Positions 1 to 12,376 of a stretch of DNA of 64,000 nucleotides are shown one piece after another. The notes below the pieces were generated by a model. The model did no database searches, was not told the DNA's origin, and worked only from the letters and a program-made list of their open reading frames with translations. The translations under genes and the position numbers were made by a program. Within the stretch, counting starts at the first letter, position 1, and each line of letters opens with the position of its first letter. The stretch comes from Doris montereyensis (Eukaryota; Mollusca; Gastropoda; Nudibranchia; Dorididae), in NCBI GenBank assembly GCA_037039925.1, contig JAXRKP010000096.1:22501-86500 (forward strand). Reading direction: 5' to 3'.

Positions 1-509
1 TATATATTATATGCACACTACTGTGACAGTGTCAACTTTTTACTTATATATTATATGCACACTACTGTGACAGTGACATTTTACTTATATATTATATGCA
101 CACTACTGTGACAGTGACAGCTTTTTTACTTATATATTATATGCACACTACTGTGACAGTGACAGCTTTTTTACTTATATATTATATGCACACTACTGTG
201 ACAGTGACGTTTTACTTATATATTATATGCACACTACTGTGACAGTGACAACTTTTACTTATATATTATATGCACACTACTGTGACAGTGACAACTTTTT
301 TACTTATATATTATATGCACACTACTGTGACAGTGACAGCTTTTTACTTATATAATTATATGCACATTACTGTGACAGTGACGTTTTACTTATATATTAT
401 ATGCACACTACTGTGACAGTGACGTTTTACTTATATATTATATGCACATTACTGTGACAGTGACAGCTTTTTACTTATATATTATATGCACACTACTGTG
501 ACAGTGACA
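1..509. repeat. Minisatellite, about 43-bp unit, 12 copies
   Basis: About twelve head-to-tail copies of a roughly 43-bp unit, each with TATATATTATATGCACA followed by a conserved ACTGTGACAGTGAC and a variable T-run. Copies differ mainly in T-run length and in a CACACT/CACATT change. The array runs off the left edge, so its full length is unknown. No coding frame is supported. Confidence 0.95.
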
Positions 510-1360
510 TACCTTTTAGTTATTATGTCACCTGAAGGTCAGTAGCCTAGTAATACAACTACATACTTGATACTAATGCTAGGTTGCCAAACTTTGGATT
601 GTGAGTGTGAGGTCCTGGGTTTGAATCCTGGCAAAGTCAGATGTCATGTCATGTTCCTTAGGAAAGAAGCTATGTACATGTACATACATTTCTTTGCTGT
701 GCCCAGGTGAAGATGAATGAAATGGGTACTAAAAAAGATCAAGATGGATTTATAGTCTGTATCCCCGTTTAAGTGTCGGCCCATCAACTACATCATTTAT
801 CCCCCAGCAGACCATTTTATTCAACGTCCTTCTCAACCCCCGGGGGGGTGGGAGCATTACAGTACACAAGCCTGTTAGGTTTTTTGGTACTAACACTCTA
901 ACCCTCACAAGATCCTTCTCTACCTATAGCTGGGTACTCATTCACACCTGAGTCAAGTGAGGAAAGTAGAATAAAGTACCTTTCCTAAGAGTATAATTTT
1001 GTAAAAAACAAACTACAACTCACCCAGCAGCCGTGGAGCTTGAACCAGCGTCGTCGTGATTACCAGCTCACACTACGGTTCAGCTACAATACCTCATGGT
1101 GCTAGCATCATCTGGGGAGTAAAACATGTGACACACTAGTTGATCCCATGCCGATTGCGACACATATCTTGTAAAAATAATTTCATCTCAGATGGCGTAA
1201 ATGTTATTATTACAATGTCCTTGTCTGAAATTCCTATCATTTTCGAACAGTGGATGATTCCAATAAATTATTACAACGGAGATCTGTCAAGTCTTATACC
1301 CAATAATGAACAATAACAAGTTTAAGCAGAAAGGAAGAAGAAATATTGTAATTTTCAATA
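510..1360. other. Non-coding stretch with two SINE-like pieces
   Basis: No gene is seen. Bases 575-700 (+) resemble the body of the tRNA-derived SINE found intact at 28,590: the GAGGTCCTGGGTTTGAATCC B-box region is followed by a CAAAGTCAG and TTCCTTAGGAAAG segment. Bases 1,010-1,095 contain a second tRNA-like stretch in reverse orientation, with a GGTTCAAGCTCC B-box on the minus strand. Both are degraded. Confidence 0.5.
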
Positions 1361-1361
1361 G

Positions 1362-3046
1362 GCAGTTACAGTATAGTTTGTTTTACATCAGTTACAGTAT
1401 AGTTTGTTTTATATCAGTTACAGTATAGTTTGTTTTACATCAGTTACAGTATAGTTTGTTATACATCAGTTACAGTATAGTTTGTTTTATATCAATTACA
1501 GTATAGTTTGTTTTATATCAATTACAGTATAGTTTGTTTTATATCAATTACAGTATAGTTTATTATACATCAGTTACAGTATAGTTTGTTATACATCAGT
1601 TACAGTATAGTTTGTTTTATATCAATTACAGTATAGTTTATTTTACATCAGTTACAGTATAGTTTGTTATACATCAATTACAGTATAGTTTGTTTTACAT
1701 CAGTTACAGTATAGTTTGTTTTATATCAGTTACAGTATAGTTTGTTATACATCAATTACAGTATAGTTTGTTATACATCAATTACAGTATAGTTTGTTTT
1801 ACATCAATTACAGTATAGTTTGTTTTACATCAGTTACAGTATAGTTTGTTTTACATCAGTTACAGTATAGTTTGTTTTACATCAGTTACAGTATAGTTTG
1901 TTTTACATCAGTTACAGTATAGTTTGTTTTACATCAGTTACAGTATAGTTTGTTTTATATCAATTACAGTATAGTTTGTTTTATATCAAATTACAGTATA
2001 GTTTGTTTTATATCAATTAAAGTATAGTTTGTTTTATATCAGTTACAGTATAGTTTGTTTTATATCAATTACAGTATAGTTTGTTATACATCAGTTACAG
2101 TATAGTTTGTTTTATATCAATTACAGTATAGTTTGTTTTATATCAGTTACAGTATAGTTTGTTTTATATCAATTACAGTATAGTTTGTTTTATATCAGTT
2201 ACAGTATAGTTTGTTTTATATCAGTTACAGTATAGTTTGTTTTATATCAGTTACAGTATAGTTTGTTTTATATCAGTTACAGTATAGTTTGTTTTATATC
2301 AGTTACAGTATAGTTTGTTTTTATATCAGTTACAGTATAGTTTGTTTTACATCAGTTACAGTATAGTTTTACATCAGTTACAGTATAGTTTGTTATACAT
2401 TAGTTACAGTATAGTTTGTTTTATATCAGTTACAGTATAGTTTGTTTTACATCAGTTACAGTATAGTTTGTTTTATATCAGTTACAGTATAGTTTGTTTT
2501 TACATCAGTTACAGTATAGTTTGTTTTATATCAGTTACAGTATAGTTTGTTTACATTAGTTACAGTATAGTTTGTTTTACATTTGTTACAGTATAGTTTG
2601 TTTTACATTAGTTACAGTATAGTTTGTTTTACATTAGTTACAGTATAGTTTGTTATATATCAATTACAGTATAGTTTGTTATATATCAATTACAGTATAG
2701 TTTGTTTTATATCAGTTACAGTATAGTTTGTTTTATATCAATTACAGTATAGTTTGTTTTACATTAGTTACAGTATAGTTTGTTTTACATTAGTTACAGT
2801 ATAGTTTGTTTTACATTAGTTACAGTATAGTTTGTTTTACATTAGTTACAGTATAGTTTGTTTTATATCAATTACAGTATAGTTTATTTTACATTAGTTA
2901 CAGTATAGTTTGTTTTACATTAGTTACAGTATAGTTTGTTTTACATTAGTTACAGTATAGTTTGTTTTACATCAATTACAGTATAGTTTGTTTTACATTA
3001 GTTACAGTATAGTTTGTTTTACATTAGTTACAGTATAGTTTGTTGT
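1362..3046. repeat. Minisatellite, 26-bp unit, about 64 copies
   Basis: A long array of a 26-bp unit with core TTACAGTATAGTTTGTTTTA followed by CATCAG, CATCAA, TATCAG or CATTAG variants. The ACATTAG form is concentrated toward the 3' end and the TATCAATTAC form in the middle, so variants are clustered as expected from local unequal exchange. Unit length is not a multiple of three and there is no open frame. Confidence 0.97.
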
Positions 3047-3529
3047 TTTTACATCTTTCTATAGTGGGTAGCACTAGCACCGTCTTACAATATATCTAGG
3101 CCATTTAGTTTTAAAGAACTTGTGAGTAATCACTTGTAATTTATTTCAATGCTTAGTGTCAGTTTTCAAGGTTGTCATTCAACGTGTCTTTGTATTATTA
3201 CATGTAGATCCCTGTGACTTATGCAATAATAGTAATACATTGTAGTAATGATGAGTTGGAAATTGAAAAGAAATGACCTATCTCCCCCCCCCCTCCAATG
3301 GCAATAAAAGGAATTCATGTCCCTTGATTCCTAGTCCTTTTTCTTTGCCTCTTTTGCACTTTAAAACTTTGTACCTTGAGGCTTGAGTCTGAGGTCACTA
3401 CCCAAACTTAAAGAAGAGATAAATCATGACAGAAAGAAACCCAAGGATTTTAATACCTCCAGAGGATATGGTTATCCTAGGCATTTGGCATATCTTTGTA
3501 AGTCTGCCGATTGCTTATAAATAATTAAA
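3047..3529. other. Unique spacer, no feature seen
   Basis: AT-rich single-copy sequence between two minisatellites with a short C-run near 3,285. I see no coding frame or RNA gene. It lies upstream of the ZC3H14-like exon and is probably its intron. Confidence 0.5.
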
Positions 3530-3666
3530 ATGAATGAAGTAAATATACATGGAACAAGAATGAAGTAAATATACATGTAACAAGAATAGAGTAAATATAC
3601 ATGTAGCAAGAATGAAGTAAATATACATGTAACAAGAATGAAGTAAAAATACATGTAACAAGAATG
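3530..3666. repeat. Minisatellite, 26-bp unit, about 5 copies
   Basis: Five near-identical copies of a 26-bp unit containing GAAGTAAATATACATGTAAC. It is unrelated in sequence to the 26-bp array just upstream and ends about 75 bp before the acceptor of the ZC3H14-like exon. Confidence 0.9.
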
Positions 3667-3739
3667 AAATTATTCTCTGACAGTAGTTCAGGCGGTCATT
3701 TTTATAACTTTTTTCTCTCTTTGTATTTTGTCTGTTCAG

Positions 3740-5884
3740 GGCCCTTCTGGTCAAAGCAATGGGTGAAGCAGAACGTTCAATTGCCATCAAAAGGAAAATT
3801 GCTGTCAGTGTCACCAAACCCACAGTCGAGAAGATTCCCCATCAGAGGTTTACACGCCCAAGGAGAAAGTCGGAAACTGGTGTCGCTGAAGTCAGCCCTC
3901 CTCCCTATATACCCTCCAGGGAAAGAACCATCAACACCCAGGTTGAAAAGTTTGGCCCAGGGCCATGGCAGTATAGACTTGGCTCATCAAAACAAGATGC
4001 TAGGCAGCTCTTAGAGAGACGAGAGCGTTCCAAAATGACACTGCCCACAACTTCTACTCCCAGAGATCGCCAAGAATTGATATCTCGTTCACGTCACATT
4101 GAACTGTTTCAGAAATTGGGAATAAATGCACAGAATTATTCAGTGAAAAGAAAGGAGAACGAAGGAAAAAGAACAGAAGATTTCAATAAAAAGTGAGAGA
4201 GACAAGCCTGAGGTGAGAAATTTTAGAATTACTGCTCACATTGCTCCATCTTCAAGATCATCCGAGTTAGTAAAAGACAGACTCACCAGAGCCATTGAAG
4301 GAGAGAACGTTCATTCCAAGTTACCCTTCGTCCATCTATGTCCTCACAAAGAACTACGAGTTTAATGGCATCTCGGCTTGGCAAAGTTGTTGTTCAGAGA
4401 TCTTCTTCTTCTGATAGCAAAAAGAAGAGCGTGTCTCAGAAGATAGGCACAAAACTCGGGTGAATCTCTCAAAGGGGTCGACGGTTAGGACTGTCTCTTC
4501 TGGGAAAGGAAGTCATTGAAAAGGCAGTGTGAAGCTGCTGTCCTCTCAGTCAAGTCTGGAGCTACTCGCAGTCAGGAACAGTTCAAAAGTAGAGGACAGT
4601 CGCGTGGTGGAGAGTCACACGTCTAGTGATGAAGATGAATCGGTGCAAGAGAAACCACCAGTTGAAAGTGATACTACTGTTACCTCACTCAGGGAAAGTG
4701 GAAAGTCTGAGCAAGATGGTGGTCGTGATAAAGACTCAGAAGACCTTGATGACATGCTGGATGATGACTTGGAACCCAGATTTTACTCAATGATTCTCAT
4801 TCTCATACAGATGAATTTACTCTAGATCTGGAGGATGATGAGGATCTGATCAAGGAGTTGGACAGCTGGAGGAAGAAGACGTGCCGACTGAAAAGAGAAA
4901 AGCCACCTTCCTCTGGCCACACGGTTTATTGTGACCTTGGACGGGGTGGACGGGCGACAGTTTGAAGCTCATCAGGACAACTTAATGGTTCCTGTCAGCC
5001 CAATTGCAACACCACTCTCCGTACCAAATTTGCAGGTTTCAGACGTTTCTAAACCTGTCGATCAGGCGAACTTCTTACTACCTCAAGATCCTTCCTTTAG
5101 TGTTCCAGTGTTGAAATCAGCACCACCGAAAATTCAGCCCTTTTCAATTAGCTTAAAAGATTCTGACGGTTGAAGATAAGTCTGACCCCAAAGCATTTTC
5201 AAAGATGGCAGCTTATTCTCACCCAGTCGTGCCCACTGGGACCCCAAATTCCATATCGAACCAACTGATATCATGACGACCTTGCAAAAAGCAAAACAAT
5301 CCGAGCGGTGCAAATTCTGGCCAGCTTGTGCTGCCGGGCCAGAATGCGAGTTCCACCATCCGGCGTCTTACTGTAAGACTTTTCCCAACTGCAAGTTTGG
5401 TGACAAGTGTCTCTTTATTCACCCCAACTGTAAATTTGACTCCAAGTGTACCCGTGTTGACTGCCCATTCACCCACACCAGTAGACGGCCTGTCATGGCA
5501 GCACCTGCTTCCCAAAAGCCACCACCCTACTACCCCCAGTATATTCCATTTAGCAGCAGTCCCCAGGCCACAGTGTGTAGATTCTACCCCCAACTGCCAC
5601 AACGAAACTGTCCCTTTGTCCACCCGAAGCCTTGCCGATTCGGCGTGTCTTGTCAGAGCACAGGGTGTCCATTCTTGCATCCCTCGCTTCCCAGCAAGGA
5701 CAAACTGAAGTGGACAGCCCAGGCGGATCCAGCAGCAACCGGCCAAGGATGGAGTCGGATTGGACTGACTACACTACTTGCCCAGTCATCCGTTGCTAAG
5801 CCTCCTCTTTCAAACTCCTCACCTGCTGGTAGCTCTGCTGTTCCTCTACTAGTGTGTGAGAAGGAGAATGTCAATTGCTGTTGA
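3740..5884 (+). CDS. ZC3H14: ZC3H14/Nab2-type poly(A)-binding zinc-finger protein, 3' part with broken frame
   Basis: ZC3H14 family proteins bind poly(A) tails in the nucleus and limit tail length. Here a pyrimidine-rich tract ending TCTGTTCAG gives an acceptor at 3,738-3,739. Coding then runs without an intron to a TGA at 5,882-5,884. The family motif RFIVTLDG is encoded near 4,926-4,950. Five tandem CCCH fingers lie at 5,306-5,690: CKFWPAC with a CEFHHP end, CKTFPNC/CLFIHP, CKFDSKC/CPFTHT, CRFYP/CPFVHP and CRFGVSC/CPFLHP, then LKWTA, matching the family's conserved end. The N-terminal PWI-like domain would lie upstream and is not visible. The frame shifts about eight times, near 4,190, 4,305, 4,455, 4,522, 4,790, 4,925, 5,168 and 5,268. 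Within finger 4 a compensating pair (5,587-5,591 C-run; 5,605-5,607 A-run) removes one cysteine. This is either a real gene with consensus indels or a decaying, intron-poor copy. The family call is firm; intactness is not. Confidence 0.85.
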
Positions 5885-6720
5885 GATTTGGATTTTGTTG
5901 ATTGATTTACTTTCATTAGTTTCAAGGATCTGTTGACTTCATTCACATTACTCTTAATCTTAACCTGACCATGAGTATTGTTGTTTTTAGCATGAACATA
6001 TTGTTATATGTGACTTAATGTTGATGGGAATTTGGAATGTTGCCCAACTGGGAACATGTTACTCATGATGCCAACCAATACACATGACACGTATATATAT
6101 ATAATATTATGTAGACTTAAAAACAAACGTGTGACCAAAATTCAAATGAATTTGGTTGCAAATCATGGGAAATTGGTCATGATCGATACAGCCCAATATT
6201 TTATCAGTATGAAATGGCTATACTTGTGTTACAGGTCATTTTTAATTTGGCTCTATGATTTTATTACTAGCAGTAGATCTAAATGCCGGGGTTAACGGGT
6301 TATTTTCTGAATTTAATTTTGTCGAATCTTTTCTGTACCCTGGGATTGAAGAATAGTTTAATGTCACCATTGGATTCCTCCCCGTAATTTTATCGCTGAA
6401 AATATTTGTTCTTACTTTGGCATATTGTGGTTTAAAAACTCATTTTCAGTTATTTTAGTTGAAGGCAGATAAACTTTTGCTTCATTAATTCAATTAAAAC
6501 TCAAGTGTTGATTGGTAGTAAGTAATACAGTAGCTAGCAGCCTAAGAATATGCCGATTAACCTACTATTTTAGCACGCTTTCTTAGGAAACATTTGCCTG
6601 GCTACCAGCATGATTTTTAAAGACACCCAACTTGTCATAGATTTCAAATATGATGGCATTTCAGTTAAATGAGATGTGAAATTGATTGAACACGCCTCTC
6701 AGCTATAATAAACAGGCGCT
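5885..6720 (+). other. Probable 3' UTR of the ZC3H14-like gene
   Basis: AT-rich non-coding sequence directly after the stop codon. An AATAAA hexamer occurs near 6,705 and an ATTAAA near 6,495, so a 3' UTR of 0.6-0.8 kb is possible. A 21-bp segment near 6,173-6,194 recurs near 9,871-9,892, showing some repeat content. Confidence 0.4.
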
Positions 6721-7384
6721 GATAGCGACCTCTCTCCCTCTCAATGTCATCCACCTGGGCTAAACAACCGATGGGCATCATTAACAGTGAATCTTATTGT
6801 ACCTGCCTGGCAGTGCACGATGCACGATGATTTGCGTAGGCAAAACGAGCAATGGTCTAAATTCGTCATTGCTTAACATATGTTACCAAAAGAATTGAAG
6901 TAATGTTGTCAATCAATTAAGGGCATGGGCGGCACCTGAAGCGATTTTTTTTGCTTTTGAGTTTAGGGTTTTGCCTTTAGTATGTACATGAGTAACTCAA
7001 AATACAATCATCCTGTATCGTTGAAATGTTTGTAACATCCTTGGTTGCAATAGAAATGGCCACCATCTTGGATTTTGACTCAATTTTTAAAATCTATCTC
7101 CTCCCTTAGTTATGAATAAAATCACTCAAAACCTGTGCAGATCGTCTTTTCCATTCAATATCTAAAGAGCTGTCAGTTTTTTTTATATTTTGGATTTAAA
7201 AAAAATTGTTATGATTGTTTGAAAATACTATATATAGTGAATGTACAAAAACAGCGTTTTTAAAATTTTTTAATTTGTCTAAAAAAGTTTCCAATATAAT
7301 AAAAAAAAACAACCCGATGTCATTCTATTAACATTGACAAGAGGAACCTGTGTGCCAAATATAATACAAATCGTTTGGTGGCGG
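6721..7384. other. Non-coding, AT-rich, possible old repeat
   Basis: No coding frame or RNA gene is seen. Homopolymer-rich sequence leads into the dispersed repeat that starts near 7,385 and may be its degraded left part. Confidence 0.35.
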
Positions 7385-7790
7385 AGGAGATAGAATTTTA
7401 GTGTGGAAAAACTACATTTCGAGAAATTTGCAAGAAAAAATCAACAGAAAATAACACAAAACAAAAGCTTCAGACGGGTTTCCCTTGTTGTAGCAACCCC
7501 CTTACTCTTTCGACAGTCTCTGGCATTGTTACTTATGTAAATAGGATTATAAATCTAGGTTTAGATGTGCACTGTTGTGAAAACAGACGTCGAAATGACC
7601 ATTTTTTTTTCCCCTCTATATCCTATGCTTGTGTGCATGTTTACATACACACTGACGCGCAACGTCTCTTATATCACACAGTGATGGGAGATGCGTTGAT
7701 TGGCGTCGGCTGCCACATTTGGCGATTAACCGCCAATATACGAAGTTTTTACTGCCATTTTCTCAGTCAGTGTTAGGATAAAATTACGTC
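7385..7790 (+). repeat. Dispersed repeat, copy 1 (inverted relative to 10,865-11,350)
   Basis: This segment aligns over most of its length with the reverse complement of 10,865-11,350. Shared blocks include ACATTTCGAGAAAT, CAGACGGGTT, CTTACTCTTTC, ACAGTCTCTGGCATTG, CTGCCACAT and a TTCTCAGTC end. No transposase frame is visible, so it is a non-autonomous or degraded element of unknown class. Confidence 0.7.
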
Positions 7791-8225
7791 AAAATTTTAA
7801 GTTTTTACCTACCCTTGCCTACAAAATATTTTGTAAAAAAATAATTATACTTATACGTCATATGGACATTTTTCTGCCATGAACTTGTAGATAAGTGATC
7901 GTTCTACCCGAATATGCAAAGAACAGAAAGTCAACTTTTTGGTCCAAAACTCATCAGTCCCCCCCCCCCCCCCCAATTGTGTCATTGATTTGTTGCATGC
8001 TTGTCAAATAGAAATAGATAGCCATTGGTTACGTTCTGCCCCCTGTAAGCCTGTCCTGTCCTTTGTTTAACTGACACTACTGACAGACGTTTATTATTGC
8101 ATGACTGACAGGTTGGGTAAGAATTTAGATTTAATCATGGTCACGATCATAACCTTACTTTGTACGTGTACATTTACTGTCTGCAAGATCTATTGTGCTC
8201 ATTAAGATCCCTTGGCTGTTTACAG
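7791..8225. other. Non-coding spacer with 16-base C-run
   Basis: Unique-looking AT-rich sequence with a C homopolymer near 7,959-7,974. No gene is recognised. Confidence 0.4.
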
Positions 8226-8410
8226 GGCAGTCCGGGCAAAATTAAGAATCCTACCAAAAACCCAGAGATCACCTTAGTTGTGGATGTGGGTAAATCAAAT
8301 AAAAAATCAAATCAAAGAGCGCCAGGTCACCCAAATATTCAAATAGCGTCTAGTCTGTACCCTGATTTTTACAATTTGTATGACAATGACAGACAGACAG
8401 GTCATGTCAG
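8226..8410 (+). CDS. Exon-like open segment, unidentified
   Basis: An open frame of 61 codons is flanked by a good acceptor (CTGTTTACAG just before 8,226) and a strong donor (CAG followed by GTAAGG at 8,411). The frame begins GSPGKIKNPTKNPE and ends DNDRQTGHVR. It is Lys/Asn/Pro-rich and hydrophilic, with no domain I recognise. It lies 2.3 kb past the zinc-finger gene stop on the same strand and has no visible partner exon in the window. It may be a chance open frame between cryptic splice signals. Confidence 0.3.
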
Positions 8411-9480
8411 GTAAGGTTAAAGGAGTCAATATTTGTATTCTGTATTTCCTGTAGTTATTTTACCCGTCTAATGATATTAATATAATATGGTATTAGTATT
8501 AGCCTATATGGGAACATAGCTGAAATGGTTTGCCTTGATGAAAGGTCACTTTTAACTAAATCTAAAATAATTCTGCTTGTATGGCTCAATCTTTGTGAAC
8601 CATTGTCAAGACATTGTTCTTCATTATTGTTAATTTTGAATGTTAACATTAATTTTACCCCCATAAAAAGGTCTATTGCATTCTTGTTTTGTCTTCAAAA
8701 TATTGAAACAAACTCTGGTGTGTACAGCAATACCAAATTCATCCATGAGAATCACTTTCTTCACTGTTAATAGTGTATTAGTGTTAGGTATTATAACAAC
8801 ATCTATTTTCCTTTTCATGGTCACACAATGTTCTTATTCTTATTAACGAGTTGACATGTGTGTTATCAAAGTTCAAAGTAAAGGAAATTGAAGTGAAAGT
8901 TAGAACAGGCAGAAGGTCTACTGTGAGAAGTGTAGGATAAACACATGTACTAGGCCTAGATGAATTATATCTATATTATTTAGATCTAGGCTTAGAAAGT
9001 GGTGTAGGCTGGGTCTAATTTTTGGTCTATGTGCATAACTGTAAGTGTAAGTGTGTGTTCACCAGTTTGACGCAATCAGTTGAAAGGTCCCTTTACTTCT
9101 AATAGACTTACTCTATACTTCTATTCTACTTTGGTGGCATCTCTGTGGTAATTTGTTTGATTGACCTTTGTTCTTAAATCTTTTCCAAACATTCTATAAC
9201 TTTTTGTATAATATTATATAATAATAATAAAGAAGGTTGTCTCAATTATGCAAAGTGAGTCTGATTTTGATCAAATTATGTTATGCTCATATCTTTGTTG
9301 TTGATGGGGATAAATTTTGAGGCTATAATTTATAAATATAAAATCATGGCTCCTATACTCCTAAGGTGGGAATATCAATTGCTTCAGTCCTCATGACCAT
9401 TTCCTTTTGCTGAATCTGAATCACTATACCATTGATATGGCGTGACCAAAAGAGCAAAAGACCTCTTTGGTTTATGTTAT
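8411..9480. other. Non-coding stretch, nothing recognised
   Basis: AT-rich sequence with several TAGATCTAG-type palindromic words (for example near 8,958-8,995) of a sort scattered through the window. The short open frames on both strands have no recognisable content. Confidence 0.4.
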
Positions 9481-9487
9481 GCCAGGA

Positions 9488-9600
9488 CAGATTCTTTTGT
9501 GCATGGGCACCTCATTCACTGGATTTGAACCCTTTTGACTTTTTTCTCTGGGGGTACCGCCTTAAGGATCATTGCTCGACAGAGAGAATCCACGGACAAT
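9488..9600 (+). pseudogene. Mariner-type transposase C-terminal relic
   Basis: On the plus strand, 9,510-9,597 reads PHSLDLNPFDFFLWGYRLKD. This is the signature around the last catalytic Asp of mariner/Tc1-like transposases (PDLxPxDFFLW). It is open for only about 30 codons, with no upstream catalytic region visible in frame. The following 9,655-9,895 may be more of the same dead element. Confidence 0.75.
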
Positions 9601-10864
9601 CGACAACCTAAAGTTAAATTATTAAAAAATGTGTGTACAGAAAAATTCAAGCCTTTAAACTTTAATATCTGATGACTCAGATGACATGTGAAGTGAAGAG
9701 ATGTTATTGAACACTTCAAAACCAGGTTCACCTTTTGCTTCGCTTTGCGTAGAAATGGTGGCCATTTTGCATTTAGAGCATGCCCTTTCAGATGACAACT
9801 TCTTTGGGTTCCCTTCTTTTTTTTTTTGGTGACTACTTTTCATGACTTTGATTTCGAACATCATGAGAAATCGGTCATGATCGATACAGCCCATATAGTG
9901 TTAGCCCTATCAATATCATGTTTTACTATTTCACTATATGGGCAATCTGTCACCTACATGTTTGTCAGTTTGTTCTAATTTTAGTTTTCTTATTAGTCAC
10001 AGTGCTCTCCATTAAAAAAAATGTGATCAGATTCAGAACACTACAGGTTACAAAGAAAAATATTCTTTTATCCACATGATTTATGGAAGTATGGAATGCT
10101 TTTTGAAATAAAAATCGAGGTTTTATCATTTAAACCGTTTTTCATATTAAAGACTGAAGTTTTGTTCTTGTTTTTGACTCAGTCATACTTGTTGCCAAAA
10201 TTGGGACGTTTGTTAGGTAAAAAAAAAAAAAGTGACTGAAATGTAATTGTTTCGACGGGCCTGACACTGGTACACAAGGCTGTGATTATGAAGGCTACAA
10301 ATTGTCTTGTTTTAGCGAGGTTTTTGACTTTGAAATATATGGTGATCACTGATACTGATACTGATATAGTGATAAATAAAAACTGATATGGTGAATGTTA
10401 CATTATTATAATAAATATAGAACATGACCTATTCAGTGGCAGTTGATCTAAATCAGGCAATCCCAAGTCACTGTGTGGCAGTACAAATGAAATTCTACAT
10501 TACCTGATATAAATATATTATTCATGCCCTTTCATTGAAATGTGCTGCATTTTATCATCTTTTTAAGTTCTAAACTTGCTTTAAAACAAAACAATGTTGA
10601 ACATGACATTACACAAAGGATATAAACATTTGACAGGAGACGACACTGACAGGTTTGACAGCACACCTGGATTCGGCAAGTTTGGGATCAAAATGTCAAA
10701 TTTTCCATTCAGGTAGAAGTAGAACAATCAATTATCTATTAGAAAATAAGTGTATGCCAATGTCACTAGTGATAGAAAAATCTCCTGATAACGGATACAT
10801 TTTTTTTTTGTTAAAGAATATTTTGTATCAAGGGTAAGTTAAAAATAGTTAAAAATGTTGCCGT
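9601..10864. other. Non-coding stretch, nothing recognised
   Basis: AT-rich sequence with short homopolymers. Near 10,340-10,395 a short GATACTGATA-type repetition occurs. No RNA or protein gene is supported. Confidence 0.4.
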
Positions 10865-11350
10865 CAATTACCCTAACACTAACAGACTGAGAAGATGGCA
10901 CTGAAAAGGGTAAAACCCTTATTATAATATATTATATTACTTATGATTATAATAATGTGGCAGCAAATAGCCAAATCTAGCAGTATGGTATTTGTTTGTC
11001 TGTCGACAAGACGCTCGTCGAGTGCGGAGTATGTAAGAGGGGAGGTAAAGCCAAGAGGGGGAGGGCAAGCCAAGAGGGGGAGGGCAAGCCAAAATGTGTA
11101 AGTGTAAACAAGTAGAGGAATAGAACAAAAAACTGGTCATTGTTATAATGTGATGCCCATCTCTAAACCTAAATATTTACAATCCTCTTTACATTAGTAA
11201 CATAACAATGCCAATGTCAGAGACTGTTGAAAGAGTAAAGGGGTTTCTACAAGAAGGGCAACCCGTCTGACGCATCTTGTTGATGTTGCATGTTTTTGTT
11301 ATTTCCTTTTGCTTTCTTTATTTTTGCATTTCTCGAAATGTATTTTTTTT
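10865..11350 (-). repeat. Dispersed repeat, copy 2
   Basis: Reverse-complement counterpart of 7,385-7,790. It carries an extra internal local duplication of a CAAGAGGGGGAGGG motif near 11,050-11,090, absent from copy 1. The two copies form an inverted pair about 3 kb apart. Confidence 0.7.
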
Positions 11351-12259
11351 CACACTTATTTTCTACTTCTACAGTAGTCGCAGGATAAAGACGCACGCTA
11401 CGTAAAAGCACACTCTGCATAAATACACGCCCACATCTGCTGACTGATTTTTTATTTTACTATATATGATAAAAGTAACAATGTGTAAAGACATGTTCAA
11501 CATGCAAAAGGCACGCTTTTTCTCTGAGTGTCTATCCGATATTGGCCTCACAACTGCTCTTTTATAATAACAGTATTATTAACAATGGTATTTTTGTCAC
11601 ATATGAAAACAGATAACGCACTGTAGCGAACAATATTACTTAGTTACTAGGAATGGATAAATGTGTTAATCTTCTGTCATTGTCATGTCCAGCTTTGTTA
11701 AATCCTAAGGTGTCAAACAGTCTTTGAAACACCTCAATGCATAAGAATAAGATTGAGACTATAGACTGATGTGATTGGCTGCAGCAATGAAAAGAGATGA
11801 CGTGTTGTACACCTTGTAGAGGACAGGTGAAGAGTGACACACCAGGGTGTGACTGTGAGGACAGGGCTAATGGCCAAAGTCCCTTAGTGAACTTAGTGAT
11901 TGGCTCTTGAATCTTATCGTGTGCATGTGTGTGATTATACACGGGCGTAATCAATCAATGTGATTGCATGACACTATTGACACTGACACCTTTTACTAGT
12001 TTTACCTCTACACGTTCTGCAGAGCATATCAATCATGACTTATCTCCTCCTATTGAGTTCCCATAAACACACGGTATGCATAAAAAAGCACACCTTTTCA
12101 TGCATCCATTCCAAAGGGTGTGTGTTTATCCAGTGACTACTGTAGTAATTTACTCTAACTGTAATGAGATCGCTACCAATGGATCTAGAGGGCATCAATC
12201 TACCTTAGCTGAAGTTAATACTTATAGTAATAGACTTTTACATCAATGTTAGATGAATT
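11351..12259. other. Non-coding stretch, nothing recognised
   Basis: No supported gene. The open frame on the minus strand at 11,640-11,954 has no recognisable domain, and its composition looks like intergenic sequence. Confidence 0.4.
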
Positions 12260-12376
12260 TGTTATGTGACAATAGATCTAATTTAGTAGTTTTGATGAAA
12301 TTGATAGATCTAGTTTAGTAGTTTTGATGAAATTGATAGATCTAGTAGTTTTGATGAAATTAGTAGATCTAGTTTA
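12260..12376. repeat. Short tandem repeat, about 36-bp unit, 3 copies
   Basis: Three partial copies of a unit containing TAGTTTTGATGAAATTGATA and AGATCTAGT. Confidence 0.75.

Noticed and set aside
5219..5946. Minus-strand frames of 175 and 97 codons across the zinc fingers
   Set aside because: Antisense of the CCCH finger region on the plus strand, which has unmistakable family motifs.
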